A program made the position numbers and the translations under genes. The notes beneath the pieces were generated by a model. That model saw only the letters and a program-made list of their open reading frames with translations, did not search any database and was not told the DNA's origin. From Siphonodentalium dalli (lineage: Eukaryota > Mollusca > Scaphopoda > Gadilida > Siphonodentaliidae), in NCBI GenBank assembly GCA_032622095.1, contig CP136061.1, forward strand, positions 20,710,991-20,774,990: DNA of 64,000 bases, written 5' to 3'. Below are positions 42,201-54,200 of this stretch, one piece after another; positions within the stretch are counted from its first letter, which is position 1; each line of letters starts with the position of its first letter.

Positions 42201-45200
42201 TCCCTAGCCACATGTTAATTATTATATAGATAGTTTAATGATAATTAACTCCTTCCCTAGCCACATGTTAATTATTATATAGATAGTTTAATGATAATTA
42301 ACTCCTTCCCTAGCCCTTGTTAATTATTATATAGATAGTTTAATGATAATTACTCCTTCCCTAGCCACATGTTAATTATTATATAGATAGTTTATTGATA
42401 ATTAACTCCTTCCCTAGCCACATGTTAATTATTATATAGATAAGTTTAATGATAATTAACTCCTTCCCTAGCCACATGTTAATTATTATATAGATAGTTT
42501 AATGATAATTAACTCCTTCCCTAGCCACATGTTAATTATTATATAGATAGTTTAATGATAATTTAACTCCTTCCCTAGCCACATGTTAATTATTATATAG
42601 ATAGTTTAATGATAATTAACTCCTTCCCTAGCCACATGTTAATTATTATATAGATAGTTAATGATAATTAACTCCTTCCTAGCCACATGTTAATTATTAT
42701 ATAGATAGTTTAATGATAATTAACTCCTTCCCTAGCCACATGTTAATTATTATATAGATAGTTTAATGATAATTAACTCCTTCCCTAGCCACATGTTAAT
42801 TATTATATAGATAGTTTAATGATAATTAACTCCTTCCCTAGCCACATGTTAATTATTATATAGATAGTTTAATGATAATTAACTCCTTCCCTAGCCACAT
42901 GTTAATTATTATATAGATAGTTTAATGATAATTAACTCCTTCCCTAGCCACATGTTAATTATTATATAGATAGTTTAATGATAATTAACTCCTTCCCTAG
43001 CCACATGTTAATTATTATATAGATAGTTTAATGATAATTAACTCCTTCCCTAGCCACATGTTAATTATTATATAGATAGTTTAATGATAATTAACTCCTT
43101 CCCTAGCCACATGTTAATTATTATATAGATAGTTTAATGATAATTAACTCCTTCCCTAGCCACATGTTAATTATTATATAGATAGTTTAATGATAATTAA
43201 CTCCTTCCCTAGCCACATGTTAATTATTATATAGATAGTTTAATGATAATTAACTCCTTCCCTAGCCACATGTTAATTATTATAAAGAGAGTATGATGAT
43301 AATTAACTCCTTCCCTAGCCACATGTTAATTATTACAAAGAGAGTATGATGATAATTAACTCCTTCCCTAGCCACATGTTAATTATTATATAGATAGTTT
43401 AAAGACCAGCTGAATAATACAATTAATTTAGCTCCAAACATATCTAAATATGTCTTAACTCATGCTAAATAAGGTTTATAACATGTATCCTTTCCATTTT
43501 GTTCACATTTTTACAAAAAAGTACTATTTCCAGACATTTGAATAAAACGGCTTCTTTGTTTACAATAGTCATTTTTGAATCGGGTGTTTCCGTCGCGACT
43601 CGGAAATGACGTCACCGAGGGTACACAGACGGGAGAAATTTTATGCGCCGTTTTTAAAATCACGTATTTTAAAATCGTCTTTTTTTTATTGTTTTTTATT
43701 TTTTTGAAGAATAAAACGTATTCGTCGCTGCATGGCTGCAAACTGTAGCCATAAATGTTCAAGTGGCACAAGAATGAATGCAGCCATTCAACAACAGTGG
43801 ACGGCGTTTGTCCACAACCAGAGTTTGGAATGTACTGTCACAATACAGCTGCTTGTGTTCCAAGCACTTTGAAGAAGGATCTTTCACAAATATTGTGAAA
43901 TGCAAGCTGGGACATACAAAAGTGTGATTCACATTGTCAAACAAAATGTTATCTACGTGAATACCGGTACCAATAAACACCCATGCACTCACGGTCCTTG
44001 TGGTGGGGGTGGGGGGGGGGGGGGTATCAGTATAGTCTAGTAGACCTACGGCTACGTCGTAGTACATGGATCATAGTTCATACATGAGGATTTACTTTCG
44101 GCGATGTGTAAATCGTGACTTGTTCTACTCAAGCGTGAATACATAAATCGGCACCTTGACAATACAAAATGTCAGCTATGCATGACAATATGCAAAATTA
44201 AGCATGATTTACAAGGCTACCAATCAACAATCAGTGTAATATAAGTGACTGTTCTACGTTAATTCTAGTCTAACATGACGTAAACATCGATTAGAACCTG
44301 AACTTGAAATGTAATGATTCAATGAAAATCATTAGTAAGTCTACTCACCAGATTGAATGTTTCGAATAATTAAAATCCAATACGAATCACCAATGTATTA
44401 ATCCATTTGTGAAAGCATATAAATGAAATCAGACGAAAAGGTACCGCACTGCATCCACCGTGATTCCACGTGTTACGAGCTGTGGCGATCATGTCAGTTT
44501 GTCACGAATTTTCGCCAATATTTCCACCAACAAAACATTAATTCCTTGTATTCCAATCGAATTGTTCAGAGAAATTCTTGACGGTACTTCGAATTATATA
44601 CATGGCTACGAATTTATATGACTACATCAGTCATTAAGCAGTAACCGAGCATTAACAAACTGGTATTTGAACTATAAACACAAACAAATATTATGCAGGT
44701 GATGTGACCTATACATCTGACCTTACCTCGACGTCATACACGTGCGTGTGCATATCCATACTCGACAATAATTTGTCTAAAGTTGACTATGAAACACCTA
44801 CTATCGTAGAAGATAGATCAATTATGGAATTATGTTACCTTTTAACATGCCTTCAGTCCACTGCATGTATGGGTATTATTTTTAAAATAAGAACAGCAAT
44901 CGCGAGGGACTATTTTGTTTTTGCGAACGTAGCTTGCGTAAAATATCGTTCGATTTGTGATCAAAGCGCAGTACCGTAGGCCTCGTAAGTACTACGTTCG
45001 TCATATGCACAGGAACGCCCACATTTCCACCGAGTGTGGTAGATATATAGGCCCTAGATAGTTGGTCCGTGTGGAGATTGTGCGTTACTGGTCTTGATTC
45101 ATATGAAACAATAAATTGAATAAACATAATACATACTGAAAATCATATAAATACGTACGCCTTTTGCGGTTTTTGTTTTGTTGACAGATTGTCAAAAAAT

Positions 45201-48200
45201 GTGTTTTATATGATAATCTAAAGGCCATGCATGATACTGCATTTAGACTTCAGGTCAGTATCGGTACGTAGACAGCAGTTTGGAAATTCTTGATAGTATA
45301 AAATGTTTGATGTTTCACACTTACATGTATACCTATACCATTAGTGACAAGACATTCTCAATGAGAACTTGGGTGTCTATATAAAGCCAGTTGAAAAATT
45401 TAAACATAAAGAGCATTTAATTGGAGGATTATAGGGTCTACTAGTAATGGAATATATATGTCAAGCTTTTGCGGATTTCTGCTCACTATGTTCATGACTG
45501 ACTAGATGAAATAATTACATACCAACAAATCTAATACCCAGTATCGTGAATATCAAGTTAAAACATAATTGTTTATTTAATCATGGAGCGATCTACTTGT
45601 GATATGCAGTTTCTGCATAAATGGTGAAAGGATGTGCCCCCCCCCCCCCCCACCCGCAGTTAACTGCTTGACGTACACAACATAAGTTGAAAATTATACA
45701 CCACATACAGCCATGATACAGGCTGAACTGTCTAACTGTTTGAATTTCAATTCAGTTATTGTTGAGGATTGGGAAATGTGTTGACGTTTAGACCAACGTA
45801 CAGCAGCCTATCTTTCTACTTTTGGTCCGAAAGAGGGGGAACCGGTGCAAATGCATGCGATGATTTATTGTCGGATCGTCGGTCACCGGTCTCTCGCCGA
45901 TATGTGGAGGATCATTGTCATCAGGCTCGAATGCAGCAAGATCAAAATCATCTTTACAACGTTAGCGCTGACCTGCCATCGCCATTATAGCCGCACGTTG
46001 CCAATGACGCAAAGCAGAACTGTGCATTTGTGTTCCCTCCGTGACGTCATGTCACGTGCTCCTCCAGTAGCCATGTGCGCGCAGTGCAAAATGAAAACAA
46101 ATCTTCGGCGACTGTTTCGTTCCCAAGATATAAAAAATAATTGCAGGATATTTTGACGGGATTTTTTGCGGATTTGTGTTAAGGGGACTTAGATACACAC
46201 GGGATGATATATCAATACTCAAATTAGGTTACAGTTCAGCTGGACTTTAATGATAATTAACTCCTTCCCTAGCCACATGTTAATTATTATAAAGAGAGTA
46301 TGATGATAATTAACTCCTTCCCTAGCCACATGTTAATTATTATATAGATAGTTTAATGATAATTAACTCCTTCCCTAGCCACATGTTAATTATTATATAG
46401 ATAGTTTAATGATAATTAACTCCTTCCCTAGCCACATGTTAATTATTACAAAGATAGTATGATGATAATTAACTCCTTCCCTAGCCACATGTTAATTATT
46501 ATATAGATAGTTTAATGATAATTAACTCCTTCCCTAGCCACATGTTAATTATTACAAAGATAGTATGATGATAATTAACTCCTTCCCTAGCCACATGTTA
46601 ATTATTATATAGATAGTTTAATGATAATTAACTCCTTCCCTAGCCACATGTTAATTATTATAAAGAGAGTATGATGATAATTAACTCCTTCCCTAGCCAC
46701 ATGTTAATTATTATATAGATAGTTTAATGATAATTAACTCCTTCCCTAGCCACATGTTAATTATTATATAGATAGTTTAATGATAATTAACTCCTTCCCT
46801 AGCCACATGTTAATTATTATATAGATAGTTTAATGATAATTAACTCCTTCCCTAGCCACATGTTAATTATTACAAAGATAGTATGATGATAATTAACTCC
46901 TTCCCTAGCCACATGTTAATTATTATATAGATAGTTTAATGATAATTAACTCCTTCCCTAGCCACATGTTAATTATTATAAAGAGAGTATGATGATAATT
47001 AACTCCTTCCCTAGCCACATGTTAATTATTATATAGATAGTTTAATGATAATTTACCTCCTTCCCTAGCCACATGTTAATTATTATAAAGACAGTATGAT
47101 GATAATTAACTCCTTCCCTAGCCACATGTTAATTATTACAAAGAGAGTATGATGATAATTAACTCCTTCCCTAGCCACATGTTAATTATTATATAGATAG
47201 TTTAATGATAATTAACTCCTTCCCTAGCCACATGTTAATTATTATATAGATAGTATGATGATAATTAACTCCTTCCCTAGCCACATGTTAATTATTATAT
47301 AGATAGTTTAATGATAATTACCTCCTTCCCTAGCCACATGTTAATTATTATAAAGACAGTATGATGATAATTTACCTCCTTCCCTAGCCACATGTTAATT
47401 ATTATAAAGACAGTATGATGATAATTAACTCCTTCCATAGCCACATGTTAATTATTACAAAGAGAGTATGATGATAATTAACTCCTTCCCTAGCCACATG
47501 TTAATTATTATATAGATAGTTTAATGATAATTAACTCCTTCCCTAGCCACATGTTAATTATTATATAGATAGTATGATGATAATTAACTCCTTCCCTAGC
47601 CACATGTTAATTATTATATAGATAGTTTAATGATAATTAACTCCTTCCCTAGCCACATGTTAATTATTATATAGATAGTATGATGATAATTAACTCCTTC
47701 CCTAGCCACATGTTAATTATTACAAAGAGAGTATGATGATAATTAACTCCTTCCCTAGCCACATGTTAATTATTATATAGAGGATCTCACATGAGTTTCT
47801 ATTTTATACGGAATTTATCAACCGAGTTCACTAAATTCGATTTGAGCCGAGGTTTACCGAGGCTCAAATCGAATTTAGAGGACGAGGTTGATAAATTACG
47901 TATAAAATAGGACGAGTGTGAGATACCTTTTATCACATGATCAAATAAACCCGAAGCAACGCCAAATATTCATCGAAAACAACAATCATAAACTACAGCG
48001 ATCGCAAGTTATTTGAAGAACGCCTGACGTCATCGCACGCGCTGATATTAAACGTGTCTATTACCGATAATTATGAAACTGATTTTATGGCCAAATTATG
48101 TGATAAATAGATAGTTTGATGATAATTTACCTCCTTCCCTAGCCACATGTTAATTATTATATAGAGAGTATGATGATAATTAACTCCTTCCCTAGCCACA

Positions 48201-51200
48201 TGTTAATTATTATATAGATAGTTTAATGATAATTTACCTCCTTCCCTAGCCACATGTTAATTATTATAAAGACAGTATGATGATAATTTACCTCCTTCCC
48301 TAGCCACATGTTAATTATTATAAAGACAGTATGATGATAATTTACCTCCTTCCCTAGCCACATGTTAATTATTATATAGATAGTTTAATGATAATTTACC
48401 TCCTTCCCTAGCCACATGTTAATTATTATATAGATAGTTTGATGATAATTTACCTCCTTCCCTAGCCACATGTTAATTATAAAGATAGTTTAATGATTAT
48501 TTACCTTCTTCCCTAGCCACATGTTAATTATAAAGATAGTTTAATGATTATTTACCTTCTTCCCTTGCTTGTGCCTCAGCTTCCATTTGTTCCTTTATTT
48601 TGGCCTTGACTGTAGTAATGGCTTGCTCCGTTGCCTCATCTTTGGCTTGTTGTAGCACCTTATTTTTCTCCTCTTCTATTCTCGGTTTGATTAGTTCATC
48701 CATATTCAGCACCTGAGTTAAAGATCGAAAAATAAATCCAAATTCAGCACATATAAAATCGGCAATAAATACTGTTCAAGTAACATTCAATACACATATA
48801 TCAAGTGAGTTTCTTTGCACACATTTCATTATCCTTTTTTAGCTAGATACAGCAGACTAGAGTGAAGTTGCTGTTTTAGTCAAAATTAATCGCATGAAAT
48901 ATCATTGTATTGTGTAAATTTATTGATAATGTATATATGTTAATCTTTACGCCATGATGGCTGGTGAAGTTAACTTGAGTTAAATTGAAAAATCTCAACT
49001 GAATTTTGTTTCTTTCAAATACATAAGTTAAAGCATATCCAAACCAGATAATTAAACATCATGCTCTATACTAACCTTTGATCCATATTTCTCTGAGAGC
49101 TGTTGACAGAGTGTGCTTTTACCAGACATAGGCGGTCCCAAAACAGACATTTTACAGGGTGGTCTCGGCTGTGGGGGGTAACAAATAAGGTCGCGGATTC
49201 TTCATGAACTTCTCTAAAGCTTCTGCACTTGACATGCAATAGATTTTATCCAAGAAGCTGAAATAAAAATGAGTCATAATTACAACAAGAAGCCAAGCCT
49301 GCAAATAGTGTGTCTGTCATTCGCAGAATGAGGTCCCCAGAGGGTGAATTTAGTGATGCTATCCAGCACAGCGGGCTAGCATCATCAAATTCACCCTCTA
49401 TGAACCTCATTCTGCTTAGGCCTCAACTGCTAATTGAGACTAAGGATCAGAGTGATGTTGCCCAGTTGAAGTTGATGTTCACCCATTAGTCATTTTGTTA
49501 ACCCTTTACCCAACAAAACGGCCAAAAACGCCAAAATAAAGCTTCAACGGCCTAAAATATCTTCGGTCTGTCTCAATAACACCATACAAATATGGATATC
49601 ATTGGAACCGGTTCATTGACCACATTGTGTTGGTTACAGTTATGCCCTGTGCCAATGCATTCTCTTATATATGCGAGTCGACCATAGGTCGACTCGCATA
49701 TATAAGAGAATGCATTGGCCTATGGTCGACTCGCATATATAAGAGAATGCATTTGCACAGGGCCGTTCTGTTGGGTAAAGGGTTAATGCATTTTATCTTC
49801 AGCAAATTAGGAGACATAAAAACTGATTAGAAGGGAAAATTTAATTTAATTTAATTTGAAACTATAGATACCTCCCAGTGATGAGGCCCAAGCAGAATGA
49901 GGTCCACATACGGTGAATTTGGTGATGCTAGCCCACTGTGTGAGATAGCATCACTAAATTCACCCTCTGGGGACCTCATTCTGCAAATGACAGACAAACT
50001 ATTTCCAGGCTTGCAAGAGGCACTTCAGAAGTGATGTTGCCACCTCCTAGTATGTGTCCACAAAGGAGGTGGTGTCTGTGATATATGGAAAAAGGCTAAA
50101 TAGGTAACAATGAATTATTTTCGTAATCAAAAGCTAAATGCACTAGGGTTACAATCAACCAAACGATGTTCAGAAAGCAAAATGTGAAAAGAGCTCTTTA
50201 TCCTAGCAGAGTACGACATATAATCTATCACAATTTCCATGTAGAAATATGCTTGATCCATCATATGGCGAGCATCAGTTCAGGACATAGACTCAGTCAG
50301 GTGAAGAAAAGTTGAAAAAAGAACGATACTCAGTCGCTATCTTCAACCAACTACACAATAGTTCTATTTCTGCACTGATTTTCAGACAAATCAGCAAAGC
50401 GAGGGCAAACTGTCAAAAAGGATATATTAACCATTTCATTATAAGGGAGCTGAGCTGGTGAGCATTAAAGATCCTGTGCCAGTGCAATAACCTTGTACCA
50501 ATGCATTCTCTTATATATGCGAGTCTCCCATAGGTAGCCTTGCATATATAAGATAATGCACTGGCTTGCAAGGCGAAAGTATATATTGTTTGGCCTAGGG
50601 GAGACTCGCATACATAAGAGAATGCATTAGTACATGATTTTTGCAAAATTTCAGGAAACTCCAAGCATGGAAGGGCTAAAATGAAAAATCTAATTACCTA
50701 ACAGCAAATTCTGTTTTTCCAGGAGTAATGTTGCCCTCATACAGAGACACGGGACAGTTCTTGAGCCATCGACTTCTCCTCCAGCGGAACCGTGGACCAA
50801 CCATCTGTTTTGGAGCAAGAAACCTCATCAACTCATCGGTATCCACATCCTCAGGTAATTCTTCCTCCTCCGGGTCGTACAGCCGCTTTGGTACGGCAGC
50901 TGGTCTCAGAACAAAACATCCCAAACGCTGCATCACTTGCTGTAAGTTAAAATAGCAATACCCATTACCCAAAATATTAACCCTTTTATGACAGCAGCTG
51001 TGCTGGTGCAGCAAAAAAGATCATGTGCCAGTGCATTCTCTTATAGATGCGTATCTCCCATAGGGAGCCAATGTATTCTCTTATAAATATGCAAGACTAG
51101 AGAATGCATTGGCACAGGGTTTTCATGGAAGGGCTAAAGATGTGTATCTCTTTCTTGAACTTTCTGTCGAAAAAGGGTGATAACTCCACAAAAAGCTTGG

Positions 51201-54200
51201 ACAAAATTGTGTCCATGTCTGCCCCAACAGACGGACAGACAGACAGATAGATGGGCAAGCTAATTCCAGTATACCCCCCCCCCCCATAACTCGTTGTGGG
51301 AGGTATAATAAATTATATATTTTTTAAGTCTCATTGGCACTAAATTCAGAACCTTCATAAAAGATTCAAGTCAAAAAGTATTGGATATAATTTCATTCTA
51401 AAGGTAATTAATTTTTTAAATCATGCGTTTGTTAACCCTTTACCCAACAGAACGGCCCTGTGCCAATGCATTCTCTTATATATGCGAGTCGACCATAGGT
51501 CGCCTCGCATATATAAGAGAATGCATTGGCTTAACATATTAAAAATGATAAAATTGTCAAAGAATGTAGAAAAATATTATAAAAATTGTTAAAAAAAAAA
51601 ATTTAGGCCAATGCATTCTCTTATATATGCGAGGCGACCTATGGTTGACTCGCATATATAAGAGAATGCATTGGCACAGGGCATAACTGTAACCATCACA
51701 ATGTGGTCAATGAACCGGTTCCAATGATATCCATATTTGTATGGTGTTATTGAGACATACCGAAGATATTTTAGGCTGTTGAAGCTTTATTTGGGCGTTT
51801 TTGGCCGTTTTGTTGGGTAAAGGGTAAATGAAATGGATATCTTAATAAACTTACTTTAAATAAAACAGCGACTGGTTGGTTGCTATCCAACTCCATGAGG
51901 TACTGCTGATCATGGTCTGCCATGTAATCCTGTAAATAAAGAGAGATAGGGTTAAATCAAAATTAATTAAAAAGTCAACTGCCATTCAAGGCTAAAATAC
52001 TAATTCTTCCATCAATTACATGCAAATATACCTAATATCAGAGAAATCAGTAAGTTTAAGTCAGTAAATTTTAATTTGAAGTTAAATTTGTAGGAACAAA
52101 AAAAATAGTTTCATGTTATGAAGATTTAACATAAAATATCAGGGCTCAACTAATATTGCACAATAATGAGATATTGGAGTATTTTATTGTTGTTGCTGGG
52201 GAAGGATTAACCCTACATCACTGGAGTTTGCTAAAATTTCGCCAAAAAAAAACCCTGTGCCAATGCATTTTCTTATATATGTGAGTCTCCCATAGGAAGC
52301 CTCGCATATATAAAGAGAATGCATGGGCCTAACAATATTTAACTTGAGCTTGTAAACCAGTGCATTTTCTTATATATGTGAGTCTCCCTGTGGAAGACTT
52401 TCATATATAAGAGAATGAACTGGCATGGGATCTTTATTAATGCTGCAAAAGTGCAGCTCCCACCATCAAAGGGTTAGTAGAGACTGTAAACTTATCCACC
52501 CAAACAAAGTGCAGCTCCCACCATCAAAGGGTTAGTAGAGACTGTAAACTTATCCACCCAAACAACTCAAAAGCATTAGGTGGCTTCGCACACTTCAGGT
52601 TTCACAATTCCTTCTATACCATAAGCTGTGAGTGTACTTGTAGACATTGTAGTATTTTGCCATTGATAAGTCAGTGGGTACTCACTTCTAATAACCTCAG
52701 CATGTTGCTCTTGTATCTCTGTATGCTCTCTTCCACCTGAGTCTCCATATCTTCTGGTCGACGGATGAGTCGCTCCAAAACCTCTGTCGGTAATTCCATT
52801 GTCATATCATCTTCCTGAAAGATTGAAATAAATTAAGCCAATGGAGAAAACAAATTGTCATTTAAATTTTAAATAAAGCATATGAGAAATGTAGAATATT
52901 AAAAATCTTCATCCAAACTTATCTCCTTAATTCAACTTACTAGTGCTCAAATTTCAGGTTAACTCAATAATACATATCATGATACACTTAATCAGTGCTC
53001 TCCAATGATACAATACACATCATGATACACTTAATCAGTGCTCTCCAACGATATGATACATATCATGATACACTTAATCTGCGCTTTCCAATGATATGAT
53101 ACATATAATGATACACTTAAATGGTGCTTCCCAGTGATGATACATTACATGATACCCTTAAAAGGGTACTTTCCAATGATATGATACATATCATGATACA
53201 ATTAATCGGTGCTTTCCAACGGTATGATACATTTGATACACTTAATCAGCACTTTCCAATGATATGATACATTACATGATACACTTAATCAGTGCTCTCC
53301 AACGATATGATACATATAATGATACACTTAATCTGCGTTTCCAATGATATGATACATATAATGATACACTTAAATGGTGCTTTCCAATGATATGATACAT
53401 TACATGATACCCTTAAGAGGGCACTTTCCAATGATATGATACATATCATGATACAATTAATCGGTGCGTTCCAACGATATGATACATATAATGATACACT
53501 TAATCAGCACTTTCCAATTATATGATACATTACATGATACACTTAATCAGTGCTTTCCAATGATATGATACATTACATGATACACTTAATCTGTGCAATT
53601 CAATGATATGATACATATCATGATACACTTAATCAGTGCTTTCCAATGACATGATACATACCATGATACACTTAATCTGTGCAATTCAATGATATGATAC
53701 ATACCATGATACACTTAATCAGTGCTTTCCAATGATATGATACATACCATGATACACTTAATCTGTGCAAATCAATGATATGATACATATCATGATACAC
53801 TTAATCAGTGTTTTTCAATGATATGATACATCTCACTTAATCAATGACGTATACATTTTTCACAAAAAGCTGTTGAATAAGTACCAAGATATGTTTAAAG
53901 GACAGCATTGACAAGAGAGAACAGCACACAACATATCGTGTAAAATTGTATCGCAGTAATGCATTGAATTGTTACAGCCATAACAGAAATTATAAATTCT
54001 ATTTATAGTTTGTCCTCACATCCATAACAGCCTCCTCATCTTCGTCCTCCTCCTCCTCTTCTTCGCCCTCCTCCTCTCCCTCCTTGGGAACCTATGAGAG
54101 ATATTAGCATATATATAATATAAAAACTAATTTTTATTATAGGTAGATTTGCAGTAGTAAATGAGCTTCAGACAAACTTACATGTGATGTGACAGCAGGT

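Noticed and set aside
45769-46156. Plus-strand frames at the right end of the Kolobok-like element
   Set aside because: No transposase motif (no recognisable DDE region); left as part of the element only.
37695-48555. CRISPR-like regular spacing
   Set aside because: Units are adjoining 53-bp tandem repeats with no unique spacers, in a eukaryotic intron.
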